64,000 nucleotides of DNA from Novosphingobium sp. B1 (lineage in GTDB: Bacteria > Pseudomonadota > Alphaproteobacteria > Sphingomonadales > Sphingomonadaceae), in the NCBI RefSeq assembly GCF_900176395.1, contig NZ_FWXL01000003.1, positions 62,001-126,000 on the forward strand, read 5' to 3'. The position numbers were made by a program, and so were the translations under genes. This document shows, piece by piece, positions 28,994 to 38,063 of the stretch (position 1 is its first letter; the number at the start of each line of letters is the position of its first letter). Under the pieces are notes generated by a model that searched no databases, was not told where the DNA came from, and saw only the letters and a list, made by a program, of their open reading frames with translations.

Positions 28994-29794
28994 TCAGCCA
29001 AAGCGAACCGTCGGCCCCAGCACCAGCGCGAACGCTGCACTGGCGATCAGGCCAAGGGCAAAGATCAGCCAGCTGCGGTCCACCTCGAAGGACTGCGGCT
29101 CACCCTGGACACGGGTGGCATATCCGATCGAGATCAAGCCGGCTTTCCCTCCGAAGCTCGCGGCGGTGGCTGATGCCAGGGTCACGAACAGCCCCACCGG
29201 GTTGGGCAGGCTTGCCGCCACGGCTGCGACACAGAGCACGGCGTAGAAACCGTGAGCAATCGTCCTGCGCGCCTGCTTTGTCTGCAGGCCCTGGCCGATC
29301 ATGCCATTGAGCGTTCTGATGCCCGACTTGACCAGGAAGACATAGGCCGCCACGCCGAATGCCGTAAAAGCTGCACGCCACGCCAGCGGATACGCAAGCG
29401 GACCGATCCCGCCGTTGGCGTCCGGGCCAAGGTCTCCGATCCCCGACACACCTGAAAAGAGGAAATAGCCCGCGGCACTGAAGCACAGCGAAAGCCAGAC
29501 ATACCAGCCGATCAGCCGCGGCAGGTCACGCTGCAGAAAGGTGCGCCACACGATGAAGGCCACGCCGCCGAGCAGCGCATCAATGGCCACGCCCGATAGG
29601 GCGACCAGACGCCGGGCAACAACCCCGTCGCTGTCGCAGTTGATATAGAAAGCACCGAGGTCGACGAGCTGTCCGCCGGTGGCGAGACAAGTCATCGCGT
29701 GACCGCCGATTTCATGAACCATGGTCAGTGTCGGCATCAACAGTAATGCGATACCTGCGACCGTCACCCGGTCAACCGAAAGTTTACCCAGCAT
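28994..29794 (-). CDS. Polytopic membrane protein with HEIGGH motif, M50-like
   Basis: A 266-residue protein with about six to seven hydrophobic segments (near residues 10-25, 60-85, 95-115, 130-160, 180-205, 210-225 and 240-262). The first helix contains VHEIGGHAMTCLATGG, which looks like an M50 site-2-protease zinc motif but has an extra residue (HExxxH, His27-Glu28...His32). I do not recognise a canonical LDG second motif; a GDLGPDANGG loop lies mid-protein. A GAGGGGG Shine-Dalgarno precedes the ATG. It is inserted between rimM and trmD, 54 bp from rimM and 69 bp before trmD, all in the same direction. The function is unknown; a membrane metallopeptidase or its inactive relative is a guess. 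Confidence 0.75.
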   Translation of the reverse strand: MLGKLSVDRVTVAGIALLLMPTLTMVHEIGGHAMTCLATGGQLVDLGAFYINCDSDGVVARRLVALSGVAIDALLGGVAFIVWRTFLQRDLPRLIGWYVWLSLCFSAAGYFLFSGVSGIGDLGPDANGGIGPLAYPLAWRAAFTAFGVAAYVFLVKSGIRTLNGMIGQGLQTKQARRTIAHGFYAVLCVAAVAASLPNPVGLFVTLASATAASFGGKAGLISIGYATRVQGEPQSFEVDRSWLIFALGLIASAAFALVLGPTVRFG

Positions 29795-29848
29795 ACGTCC
29801 CCCTCACCGCCTGCGCGCGAGCATGGGACGTCGTTGGAAATCTTGCAA

Positions 29849-30337
29849 TCAGTCCTGGGCCCAGACGGCCTCGATCACGATCCGCTCGTCGTTCCATTCC
29901 GGAACGGCTTCGGCCTTCATCGGCACCATGAACTTCTTGCCGTCGGGCTTGCGCACTTCGATCACGTCGCCCGCGCCGAAGTTGTCCACCGCCACGCATT
30001 CGCCCAGCACCTCGCCTTCGGTCGAGACCGCGGGCAAGCCAATCAGGTCGGCGTGGTAATACTCGCCGTCGGGCAGAGCGGGCATTTCCGAGCGCCGCAC
30101 GGTCAGTGCCGTGCCGCGCAACTTCTCCGCCGCCGTGCGATCAGGCACTTCGGCAAAGCGGGCAATCGCCCCGCCCTTGCCGTCGTCCTTGATCTTCACC
30201 ACGGTAAGCGCAGAATCGTTGAAGGCGCGGTAGCGCTTTAACGCCACCACGCCTTCACCGAACAGCTTCAAGCGGACCTCGCCCGCCACTCCATGCGCGC
30301 CGGTGATGGCGGCGAGCGTGACAGGCTGGTCGCGCAA
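29849..30337 (-). CDS. rimM: 16S rRNA processing/ribosome maturation factor RimM
   Basis: A 162-residue assembly factor that binds S19 in late 30S maturation. It has the two expected parts: an N-terminal beta-barrel starting VTLAAITGAHGVAGEVRLKLFG and a C-terminal PRC barrel (EYYHADLIGLPAVSTEGEVLGECVAVDNFGAGDVIEV...FMVPM). The start lies 2 bp after the rpsP stop. In the expected rpsP-rimM order. Confidence 0.96.
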   Translation of the reverse strand: MRDQPVTLAAITGAHGVAGEVRLKLFGEGVVALKRYRAFNDSALTVVKIKDDGKGGAIARFAEVPDRTAAEKLRGTALTVRRSEMPALPDGEYYHADLIGLPAVSTEGEVLGECVAVDNFGAGDVIEVRKPDGKKFMVPMKAEAVPEWNDERIVIEAVWAQD

Positions 30338-30339
30338 GA

Positions 30340-30768
30340 TCAGGCTTCCGTCTGCTCTTCAGCAGCAGCTTCGGCAGCCGGAGCTTCCTCGGCCGGAGCA
30401 GCCGATGCAGCGGCAGCGGCTTCAGCAGCTTCACGAGCCTTCTCGGCCTTTTCCTCGGCGCGTTCCTTGGCCTTCTTGCCAGGCTCGCCACGCTGCGGGT
30501 TGTTGGTGGCAGCGCGTTCCTTGATACCGGCCTTGTCGAGCATGCGGGCTACGCGGTCGGTCGGCTGGGCGCCAACGCCGATCCAGTAACGCACGCGGTC
30601 TTCGACCAGACGCACGCGGTTCTCATCGTCCTTGGCGAGCAGCGGGTTGTAGGTGCCGACCTGCTCGAGGTACTTGCCGTCACGCGGGGCGCGGCTGTTG
30701 GAAACGACGATCTTGTAATACGGGCGCTTCTTCGAACCACCGCGCGAAAGACGCATAGAAACGGACAT
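30340..30768 (-). CDS. rpsP: 30S ribosomal protein S16 with Ala/Glu-rich tail
   Basis: Small-subunit assembly protein. The first 80 or so residues are classic S16 ([42 protein letters not shown], then [20 protein letters not shown]). The 142-residue length exceeds E. coli S16 (82 residues) because of a tail of about 50 residues made almost entirely of Ala, Glu and Lys, likely a charged helix. Such tails are common in alphaproteobacterial S16, though this one is long. Located 46 bp downstream of ffh. Confidence 0.97.
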   Translation of the reverse strand: MSVSMRLSRGGSKKRPYYKIVVSNSRAPRDGKYLEQVGTYNPLLAKDDENRVRLVEDRVRYWIGVGAQPTDRVARMLDKAGIKERAATNNPQRGEPGKKAKERAEEKAEKAREAAEAAAAASAAPAEEAPAAEAAAEEQTEA

Positions 30769-30814
30769 TTTAACTACCTTTCAATCAAACTGTGTGAACC
30801 GCGAAACTCGAAAA

Positions 30815-32302
30815 TCACTTCTTCTTGAGCAGGTCGCCGAGGTTGCCTGGCAAGCCACCTGAACCCAGGCCGGGCAAGCCGCCGCCCATGCCGCCGAGAC
30901 CACCCAGACCACCCGGACCCATCTGCTGGTCCAGCCCCGGCATCGCAGCGCCAAGACCGCCCTTGCCGAACAGCGCGCCCAGGCCCTTGAGGCCGCCCAT
31001 CTTCTTGATCTGCTTCATGGCCTTGGCCATTTCCTGATGCATTTTCAGAAGCTTGTTGACGTCCTGCACCTGTGTGCCGGAACCCTTGGCAACGCGGATC
31101 TTGCGCTTGGCGTTGAGCAGTTCGGGGCGCTCGCGCTCCTTAGGCGTCATCGAACCGATGATCGCGTCCATGTGCAGCAGCACCTTGTCGTCCATGCCGG
31201 ACTGCGCCATCGCTGCCTTGGCCTTCTTCATGCCGGGCATCATGCCTGCCAGCGCACCGAGGCCGCCCATGCTCTGCATCTGGCGCAACTGTGTGCGCAG
31301 GTCGTTCATGTCGAACTGGCCCTTGGCCATGCGCTGGGCAAGCTTCTCGGCGTCCTCCGCCTGGATCGTGGCCGCCGCCTTCTCGACGATGGAGACGATG
31401 TCTCCCATGCCGAGAATGCGTCCTGCCACGCGCTCAGGATGGAACGGCTCGATCGCATCGAGTTTTTCGCCAGTCGCGGCAAACTTGATCGGCTTGCCGG
31501 TAACCGCGCGCATCGAAAGCGCCGCACCACCGCGCGCATCGCCGTCCATGCGGGTAAGGATCACGCCGGTAAGATCGACCTCGCCCGAGAACGACTGCGC
31601 GACGTTGACCGCGTCCTGACCCGTCAGTGAGTCGACGACGAGGAGCGTTTCCTTCGGGACCGAGACGGCGGCGACCGCCTTCATCTCGTCCATCAGCGCC
31701 TGATCGACGTGGAGACGGCCTGCCGTATCGAGCAGCAGCACGTCCACGGCTTGCAGCTTGGCTGCATTCACCGCGCGCGTGGCGATATCGACCGGCTGCT
31801 GGCCGGTGATGATCGGCAGCGTGGCAACGCCCGCCTGCTCACCCAGAACGCGAAGCTGCTCCTGCGCTGCCGGACGGTTGACGTCCAGCGAGGCCATCAG
31901 GACCTTCTTGCCCTGCTTTTCCTTCAGCAACTTGCCAATCTTGGCAGTGCTGGTGGTCTTGCCCGAACCCTGCAGGCCGACCATCATGATCACGACCGGC
32001 GGGGCGGCATTGAGATCGAGTTCTGCGGTGCCACCGCCGAGCATCTCGACCAGCGCATCGTTGACGATCTTCACGACCTGCTGGCCCGGCGTGACCGACT
32101 TCAGGACCGACTGGCCGACGGCCTGTTCCGAAACCTGATCGATGAAGCGGCGGACAACTGGAAGCGCAACGTCAGCCTCGAGCAGCGCGATGCGCACTTC
32201 GCGCATGGCGGCAAGGACGTCTTCCTCACGCAGCGCGCCGCGGCCGCGCAGGCGATCGAATACGCCTCCAAGCCGGTCTGAAAGACTGTCGAACACGCGC
32301 AA
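30815..32302 (-). CDS. ffh: Signal recognition particle protein Ffh
   Basis: SRP54 GTPase of 495 residues that targets nascent membrane proteins to the FtsY receptor, encoded here at 36330-37256. An N domain (FDSLSDRLGGVFDRLRGRG) precedes the G domain with P-loop GLQGSGKTTSTAK near residue 110, DTAGRLHVDQAL and TRMDGDARGGAAL. The M domain follows (about 330-430, rich in Met), ending in a Gly/Leu/Met tail (PGGLGGLGGMGGG) and DLLKKK. First gene of the ffh-rpsP-rimM-X-trmD-rplS run. It is divergent from the GGDEF-EAL gene across 328 bp. Confidence 0.97.
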   Translation of the reverse strand: MRVFDSLSDRLGGVFDRLRGRGALREEDVLAAMREVRIALLEADVALPVVRRFIDQVSEQAVGQSVLKSVTPGQQVVKIVNDALVEMLGGGTAELDLNAAPPVVIMMVGLQGSGKTTSTAKIGKLLKEKQGKKVLMASLDVNRPAAQEQLRVLGEQAGVATLPIITGQQPVDIATRAVNAAKLQAVDVLLLDTAGRLHVDQALMDEMKAVAAVSVPKETLLVVDSLTGQDAVNVAQSFSGEVDLTGVILTRMDGDARGGAALSMRAVTGKPIKFAATGEKLDAIEPFHPERVAGRILGMGDIVSIVEKAAATIQAEDAEKLAQRMAKGQFDMNDLRTQLRQMQSMGGLGALAGMMPGMKKAKAAMAQSGMDDKVLLHMDAIIGSMTPKERERPELLNAKRKIRVAKGSGTQVQDVNKLLKMHQEMAKAMKQIKKMGGLKGLGALFGKGGLGAAMPGLDQQMGPGGLGGLGGMGGGLPGLGSGGLPGNLGDLLKKK

Positions 32303-32630
32303 TTCCCATCATCATGCCCTTGATCTGGAGCCATTTCCGCGTAACGCGAAAAACGCCGGTGGGCGAAACCTCGCCGACCAGCGTGTGGCATCCTGAACAG
32401 GGGCCGTTGTCGAATCCGCAACTGCATTGCTGCCATTGCTGGCCGCCCGTTACCCCGTAAGCCTCGCGAAAGCAAGCGCTGCCAGCTTGGGGTCACGGGA
32501 AGCACGCTTTTCGCGGCGTTTGCAAAGCCATCTTAACCAAAACTTCAGGACGATCCCTTACTGCCCGTTATCAACGGGGCAAGCGCGCGCCGAAATCGGG
32601 TCAGTGCGTTCGCGGGAATGAGGCAGGGGT
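32303..32630. other. Divergent intergenic region between ffh and a GGDEF-EAL gene
   Basis: This 328-bp gap must hold the promoters of both flanking genes. I see no confident tRNA or hairpin. A minus-strand frame encodes a cysteine-rich stretch (CSCGFDNGPCSGC), but it has no start codon before a stop, so I do not call a gene. A TTAACCAAAAC sequence near 32535 is the only AT-rich spot. Confidence 0.5.
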
Positions 32631-34301
32631 ATGGCAACAGCGCCTTTTGAAAAGATGCCAGAAGACCGGGCGCCTGCCCGATCAGACGAGCAGGGGGCAA
32701 CGCACGACATCGTAGGACTGGGCATTGTCGTCGCCGCAGTCCTGCTTTTCGTTGCCAACGGCTCAGCTGTCCTGGCCGACTTCCTGGGCACGCTCCTGCA
32801 CGGGATGCCTCCTCACGAACCGATGCTGGGCACTGCGCTGGTGCTGAACATCGCACTCTTGCTTTTTGGCTGGCGGCGTTATGTCGATCTGACACGGGAA
32901 GTCGGCCAGCGTCGCGAAGCCGAACAGACCGCACATCGCCTTGCCCAGACCGATCCCCTTACGAACTGCCTGAACCGCCGCTCGGTCGGCCCTGCTCTGG
33001 AGCAGATGATCCGTACCGCCCGCACATCCGGCCACGAAGTGGTCGCGATGATGATGGATGTCGACAACTTCAAGCGGTCGAACGATGCACATGGCCACCA
33101 GGCCGGTGATGCCATTCTGGTCCAGACCGCCTCGCGCATTGCGGAACTCCTGCCCGAAGGGTCCATCATTGCACGCTTGGGCGGCGATGAATTTGCCTTC
33201 GCCGCGATTTTCGACCCCGATCACGCCGAGGCGATCGATCGTCTGATGGTGCGCCTCAACGAATCGATCGCGAGACCAGTGCATTTCGAAGGCCTTTCGC
33301 TCGAGGTCACGGCCTCGATCGGGCTTGCTACTTCCTGCCAGGCCGACGCAGGCGATCCGGGCACGATGGCCGAGATGATCCTGCACCACGCCGACCTTGC
33401 CATGTATCAAGCCAAGAAGGCGGGCCGGAACCGCTTCTGCTGGTTCGAGCAGAGCATGGAGCATGAGCTTCGTTTCCGCAGCGAACTGGAACGCGGCATC
33501 CGCGAAGGCATACCCGCCGGCGAATTCGTGCCGTTCTACGAGAAGCAGGTCGATCTCGATACCGGCGAACTGCGCGGATTTGAAATGCTCGCGCGGTGGT
33601 GCAGTCCGCGCCATGGCCTTGTCTCGCCCGAGATCTTCATTCCCATTGCCGAGGAAATCGGCCTGATCTCCGACCTGTCGGAAAACCTGATCCGCCAGGC
33701 CCTGCGCGATGCCCGTGAATGGGACCCGAGCCTGACCTTGTCAGTCAACATATCGCCGCTTCAGTTGCGGGATCCGTGGTTCGCCCAGAAGCTGCTCAAG
33801 TTGCTGGTCGAGGCAAACTTCCCGCCTCATCGCCTCGATATCGAGATCACCGAGACCTGCCTGCACGAGAACATCGGCGTGGTGCGCACGCTGATCACCA
33901 GTCTCAAGAACCAGGGCATTCGCATCAGCCTCGATGATTTCGGCACCGGCTATTCATCACTGGCGCAGTTGCGCACCTTGCCTTTCGATCAGATCAAGAT
34001 CGACCGGTTCTTCGTCTCGACGCTCGGAAAGAACAAGGACAGCGGCACGATCATCGAGGCGATCTCCTCGCTCGGCAAGGGCATGGACCTGCCGATCACG
34101 GCGGAAGGCATCGAAAGCCCCGAAGTGCTAGAGGAATTGCGCAAGTATGGCTCGTTCAAGGGCCAGGGCTTCCTTTATGGCCAGCCGATCAACGCCACTG
34201 CCGTGCGCGCGCTGCTGACCGAGAAGAAGCTCCTGAAAACGCATCAACCCGATGCGCTCCACTGCGCCCCGGAAACCCTGCCCCGCGCCGCGACCGCCTG
34301 A
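32631..34301 (+). CDS. Membrane-anchored GGDEF-EAL c-di-GMP protein
   Basis: A 556-residue protein with two N-terminal hydrophobic helices (about residues 27-55 and 66-81), then a GGDEF domain with intact GGDEF at 184-188 and an EAL domain. The EAL signature is EML (318-320) rather than EAL; the essential Glu remains, and ITETCL plus DDFGTGYSS are intact, so phosphodiesterase activity is plausible. I see no RxxD product-inhibition site. Unlike the 14417-16588 protein it has no PAS or PilZ domain. It has its own divergent promoter region and is 53 bp upstream of dapF. Confidence 0.92.
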   Translation: MATAPFEKMPEDRAPARSDEQGATHDIVGLGIVVAAVLLFVANGSAVLADFLGTLLHGMPPHEPMLGTALVLNIALLLFGWRRYVDLTREVGQRREAEQTAHRLAQTDPLTNCLNRRSVGPALEQMIRTARTSGHEVVAMMMDVDNFKRSNDAHGHQAGDAILVQTASRIAELLPEGSIIARLGGDEFAFAAIFDPDHAEAIDRLMVRLNESIARPVHFEGLSLEVTASIGLATSCQADAGDPGTMAEMILHHADLAMYQAKKAGRNRFCWFEQSMEHELRFRSELERGIREGIPAGEFVPFYEKQVDLDTGELRGFEMLARWCSPRHGLVSPEIFIPIAEEIGLISDLSENLIRQALRDAREWDPSLTLSVNISPLQLRDPWFAQKLLKLLVEANFPPHRLDIEITETCLHENIGVVRTLITSLKNQGIRISLDDFGTGYSSLAQLRTLPFDQIKIDRFFVSTLGKNKDSGTIIEAISSLGKGMDLPITAEGIESPEVLEELRKYGSFKGQGFLYGQPINATAVRALLTEKKLLKTHQPDALHCAPETLPRAATA

Positions 34302-34354
34302 AACGCCAAACCTGCGCATTGCCATGACGCGCGGCAATCCCTAAGTCGCGCGCC

Positions 34355-35164
34355 ATGCGTATTCCCTTCCGCAAGATGCATGGGCTCGGCAACGACTTCG
34401 TGGTGATCGACGCCCGCGAAGCGCCGGTCGCGATGACCGCGCGCCGCGCCGCTGCCTTGGCCGATCGCCGCACCGGCATAGGGTGCGATCAGCTCATCGT
34501 GCTCGAACCGGCGACAGCAGCCGATGTCAGGATGCGCATCTTCAATCCCGATGGCGGCGAAGTGGAGGCTTGCGGTAATGCCAGCCGTGCTGTCGGACTG
34601 CTGCTGGGCGGCACGCAGACGATCGAGACGCTGGGTGGCCTGATCCGGTCCGAGGCTGGCGCGAATGGCGTAGCGGTGGACATGGGAAAGCCTCGCTTCG
34701 ACTGGCAGGACCTCCCCCTCGCTTATGCCATGGATACCCTGGACATGCCCGTTGGCTGGGAAGACCTGCAGGGTCCTGTCGGCGTCAATGTCGGCAACCC
34801 CCACGCAGTATTCTTCGTGGACGATGCCGACGCGGTCGACCTTGTGCGGTTGGGGCCTCTGATCGAGAACGACCCGCTTTTTCCCGAGCGCGTCAATGTC
34901 AACGTCGCCAGCGTGGCTGGCCCCGATCACCTGAAGCTTAGGGTGTGGGAACGTGGCGCCGGCCTTACCCGCGCTTGCGGAACGGGCGCCTGTGCAACCG
35001 CTGTCGCAGCGATGCGCCGCAAGCTTACCGGGCGCAAGGTCCGCGTCGATCTGCCCGGCGGCCCGCTCGTCATCGCCTGGCCCGAAGGTGGTTCGATCGA
35101 GATGACCGGCCCAGCCGCATTCAGCTTCGAAGGATCGTTCGAGGACGCCGACTTCCCTGCATGA
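34355..35164 (+). CDS. dapF: Diaminopimelate epimerase
   Basis: Interconverts LL- and meso-diaminopimelate for lysine and peptidoglycan synthesis. The 269-residue protein has the two catalytic cysteines in their standard settings: Cys73 (GGEVEACGNASR) and Cys208 (TRACGTGACA). The N-terminus RIPFRKMHGLGNDFVVIDAR is also typical. It overlaps mtaB by 4 bp (ATGA) and so starts the dapF-mtaB-ftsY-yciB operon. Confidence 0.97.
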   Translation: MRIPFRKMHGLGNDFVVIDAREAPVAMTARRAAALADRRTGIGCDQLIVLEPATAADVRMRIFNPDGGEVEACGNASRAVGLLLGGTQTIETLGGLIRSEAGANGVAVDMGKPRFDWQDLPLAYAMDTLDMPVGWEDLQGPVGVNVGNPHAVFFVDDADAVDLVRLGPLIENDPLFPERVNVNVASVAGPDHLKLRVWERGAGLTRACGTGACATAVAAMRRKLTGRKVRVDLPGGPLVIAWPEGGSIEMTGPAAFSFEGSFEDADFPA

Positions 35165-36333
35165 GCGGACGCATCGTCTCCCTCGGCTGTCGCCTCAACA
35201 GTGCGGAAAGCGAGGCCATCAGCGCAATGCTGGCCGATGCACCGCCGACGGTCGTCGTCAATTCCTGCGCAGTGACGGCCGAAGCGGTTCGCCAATCGCG
35301 CCGTGCAGTGCGCAGGTTGCGGCGCGAAAATCCCGATGCAAGACTAGTCGTGACCGGCTGTGCGGCGACGATAGAACAGGCCGCGTTTGCCGCGATGCCC
35401 GAAGTCGATGCGGTAATACCCAATGCACAAAAGCTTGAAGCGCAAGCATGGACGAGCCGCCCCGCAGCTTTGGCACCTTTGTCGAGAAGTGCCCACACCC
35501 GCGCCTTCGTGCCTGTTCAGAACGGCTGCGATCATGCCTGCACCTTCTGCATCATTCCGCAAGGCCGGGGCGCAAGCGTCTCGCTTGCAACGGCGAGCGT
35601 GCTCGAAACGATCGCACGCCATGAAGGCGTCAACGAAGTGGTACTCACCGGCGTCGACGTGACCTCCTGGGGCGCGGATCTGCCCGGCACACCTCAGCTC
35701 GGCAATCTTGTTGCAGCGATCCTTGACGCCTTCCCTGCGCTGCCGCGCCTGCGGCTCTCGTCACTCGACGGGATTGAGATCGACCCGCTGCTATTCGAAC
35801 TGATCACCGCCGAGCCGCGCGTCATGCCCCATGTCCACCTGTCGCTGCAGTCGGGCAACGACATGGTGCTCAAGCGCATGAAGCGGCGGCATTCTCGCAA
35901 GGATGCCATCGAACTGGTGCAACGGATGAAGGCCGCGCGACCGGAGATCACTATTGGCGCCGACCTGATCGCCGGCTTTCCGACCGAAACTGCCCAGATG
36001 CATGCCGATAACGTTTCGATCGTGCGCGAATGCGCGGTCGTTCATGGCCACGTGTTCCCCTACTCCCCGCGACCGGGCACCCCGGCCGCGCGCATGCCGC
36101 AGGTCGACCCGGTGCTGGTGCGCGAACGGGCAGCAGCCGTGCGCGCGCAAGTCAGCGCGCAACGCGGCCAGTGGCTGCAGGCTCTTGTCGGCAGACCTGC
36201 GCAAATCCTTGCCGAGCGCGACGGAACCGGCCATGCGGGACACTTTGCGACCTACCGCGTTCCGCAATGCACTCCCGTCGGGAGCCTCGTAACGGTAACG
36301 CCGACCAAGATTGTTGAAGGAATACTGGAATGA
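35161..36333 (+). CDS. mtaB: tRNA t6A37 methylthiotransferase MtaB
   Basis: Radical-SAM enzyme of 390 residues that adds a methylthio group to N6-threonylcarbamoyl-adenosine at position 37 of tRNA. The N-terminal UPF0004 domain (IVSLGCRLNSAESEAI) holds conserved cysteines of a second cluster (NSCAVT, TGCAAT). The radical-SAM motif CDHACTFC (CxxxCxxC) lies around residue 125, followed by LTGVDVTSWG and the C-terminal TRAM-like part. It starts at the ATG overlapping the dapF stop; the open frame upstream is in the wrong gene. It ends with a 4-bp overlap with ftsY. The related MiaB is not in the window. Confidence 0.93.
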   Translation: MSGRIVSLGCRLNSAESEAISAMLADAPPTVVVNSCAVTAEAVRQSRRAVRRLRRENPDARLVVTGCAATIEQAAFAAMPEVDAVIPNAQKLEAQAWTSRPAALAPLSRSAHTRAFVPVQNGCDHACTFCIIPQGRGASVSLATASVLETIARHEGVNEVVLTGVDVTSWGADLPGTPQLGNLVAAILDAFPALPRLRLSSLDGIEIDPLLFELITAEPRVMPHVHLSLQSGNDMVLKRMKRRHSRKDAIELVQRMKAARPEITIGADLIAGFPTETAQMHADNVSIVRECAVVHGHVFPYSPRPGTPAARMPQVDPVLVRERAAAVRAQVSAQRGQWLQALVGRPAQILAERDGTGHAGHFATYRVPQCTPVGSLVTVTPTKIVEGILE

Positions 36334-37256
36334 GTGGCGAAAGCTGGTCCGACCGCATTCTCGGCGGATTTCGCAAGACGTCGGAACGGCTTGCCGAGAA
36401 TCTCGGCGGGATCGTCGGCAGCAGCCGCCTGAGCGAGGCGCAGCTTGACGATATCGAGGACGCGCTGATCCTCTCCGACCTCGGTCCGCGCGCCGCAGCA
36501 CGCATCCGCGAACGGCTGAAAGGCGCGCGTTTCGAAAATGGCGTCGACGAACAGGGCCTGAAGGAAGCAGTGGCCGAGGAGATTGCGGCAATTCTGCGTC
36601 CCGTCGCCAAGCCACTCGAAATCGTCGCCTTTCCGCGCCCGCAGGTCATTCTGGTGATTGGGGTCAACGGATCGGGCAAGACGACGACCATCGCCAAGCT
36701 TGCGCACCTGTTCCAGGAGCAGGACTACGGCGTGATGCTTGCAGCCGGCGATACGTTCCGCGCTGCGGCCATCGGCCAGCTTAAGGTATGGGCCGACCGG
36801 CTTGGCGTGCCCATCGTCACCGGTCCCGAAGGCGGGGATCCGGCCTCGATCGTGTTCGACGCGGTCAAGGCGGCGACCGACACCGGCATCGATACGCTGA
36901 TCGTCGACACCGCCGGGCGCCTGCAAAACAAGCGCGAGCTGATGGACGAGCTGGCCAAGATCCGTCGCGTTCTCGGGCGGCTCAACCCCGAAGCGCCGCA
37001 TGACGTGGTGCTGGTGCTCGACGCCACCAACGGGCAGAATGCGCTGCAGCAGATCGAGATCTTCAAGGAAGTGGCAGGGGTGAGCGGCCTGATCATGACC
37101 AAGCTTGATGGCACCGCGCGCGGTGGCGTGCTGGTGGCCGCCGCCGAACAGTACGGCCTGCCGATCCATGCCATCGGTGTGGGCGAGAAGATCGACGACT
37201 TGCGCCCCTTCGATCCCGACCTCGTCGCCAAGGTCATTGCAGGAGTGTTCCGGTGA
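36330..37256 (+). CDS. ftsY: Signal recognition particle receptor FtsY
   Basis: SRP-receptor GTPase of 308 residues, partner of Ffh (30815-32302). NG domain signatures are the P-loop GVNGSGKTTTIAKLA near residue 110, AAGDTFRAAAIGQL, DTAGRLQNKRELMDEL and TKLDGTARGG. The N-terminal A domain is very short, as usual in alphaproteobacteria. Its stop overlaps the start of the next gene (GTGA). Confidence 0.96.
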   Translation: MSGESWSDRILGGFRKTSERLAENLGGIVGSSRLSEAQLDDIEDALILSDLGPRAAARIRERLKGARFENGVDEQGLKEAVAEEIAAILRPVAKPLEIVAFPRPQVILVIGVNGSGKTTTIAKLAHLFQEQDYGVMLAAGDTFRAAAIGQLKVWADRLGVPIVTGPEGGDPASIVFDAVKAATDTGIDTLIVDTAGRLQNKRELMDELAKIRRVLGRLNPEAPHDVVLVLDATNGQNALQQIEIFKEVAGVSGLIMTKLDGTARGGVLVAAAEQYGLPIHAIGVGEKIDDLRPFDPDLVAKVIAGVFR

Positions 37257-37924
37257 GCGAGACGCCAAACAGCACCAAGGCGAAACCCAAATCGTCCTGG
37301 GTCAACCTGTTGGTCGACTATGGCCCGCTGCTGGTGTTCTTTCTTGCCTATCGGCACTTCAAGCGTGATGGCGGCGATGCAGGTCTGGCCGAAGTCGTGG
37401 CGGTCACAAAAGGCACGGCCGCATTCATGGTGGCCACGGTCATTGCCCTCGTGATCTCGAAACTGCGCCTCGGCAAGATTTCGCCGATGCTGTGGCTTTC
37501 GACCGTCCTGATCCTCGGCTTTGGTACGTTGACCGTACTGCTTGGCGATCCCTTCTGGATCCAGGTCAAGCCGACGGCAATCTATCTTTTGTTCGCTGCG
37601 GTGCTCTTCGCTGGCCTCGCCAAGGGCAAGGCCATGCTGCGCTATCTGCTCGAGGCCGCATTCGATGGGTTGAACGAGGAAGGGTGGCGCAAGCTTTCGC
37701 GCAACTGGGCGTTCTTCTTCCTGTTCCTGGCGGGCCTGAACGAAGTCCTGCGCCACTTCTTCAACACCGCCAATGGCAATTTCGAGATCTGGTTGCAGGC
37801 CAAGCTGTGGGGCGTCACCACGCTTTCCTTCCTTTTCACCTTTGCCCAGATCCCGATGCTGATGAAGCACGGCCTGGCGGTGGAAGACCAGACCGAGGTC
37901 GAGAAGAACCCGCCGCACGATTGA
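37253..37924 (+). CDS. Inner-membrane septation/intracellular septation protein YciB/IspZ
   Basis: Polytopic membrane protein of 223 residues starting at GTG within the ftsY stop. The motif LLVDYGPLLVFFLAYRHFK and LAGLNEVLRHFFNTANGNFEIWLQAKLWGVTTLSFLFTFAQIPMLMKHG are YciB/IspZ family signatures. About five to six helices. E. coli YciB is linked to envelope synthesis and cell division; the exact function is unsettled. Last gene of the dapF-mtaB-ftsY-yciB operon. Confidence 0.92.
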   Translation: MSETPNSTKAKPKSSWVNLLVDYGPLLVFFLAYRHFKRDGGDAGLAEVVAVTKGTAAFMVATVIALVISKLRLGKISPMLWLSTVLILGFGTLTVLLGDPFWIQVKPTAIYLLFAAVLFAGLAKGKAMLRYLLEAAFDGLNEEGWRKLSRNWAFFFLFLAGLNEVLRHFFNTANGNFEIWLQAKLWGVTTLSFLFTFAQIPMLMKHGLAVEDQTEVEKNPPHD

Positions 37925-37965
37925 GCGCTGCCCGATTGACCAGATCGAGATGGCCCGATTTTCGT

Positions 37966-37993
37966 GTGACATTTGCGACACGCTGCCTAATAT
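37966..37993 (+). promoter_or_regulatory. Putative sigma-70 promoter of the Urate_ox_N-like gene
   Basis: GTGACA (-35) and TAATAT (-10), 16 bp apart, lie about 70 bp before the start codon, in a locally AT-richer stretch. This is by-eye matching to the consensus. Confidence 0.45.
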
Positions 37994-38063
37994 GCGCGAC
38001 GACCGGTGGGGGTATGGTCGTGCCCCCGCGCAAGCATAACGGTTGCAAATAGGGGGAAATCTC

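Noticed and set aside
32330..32480. Cysteine-rich minus-strand frame resembling a zinc ribbon (CSCGFDNGPCSGC)
   Set aside because: No ATG, GTG or TTG start lies between the upstream stop and the cysteines, and it runs into ffh. Most likely chance.
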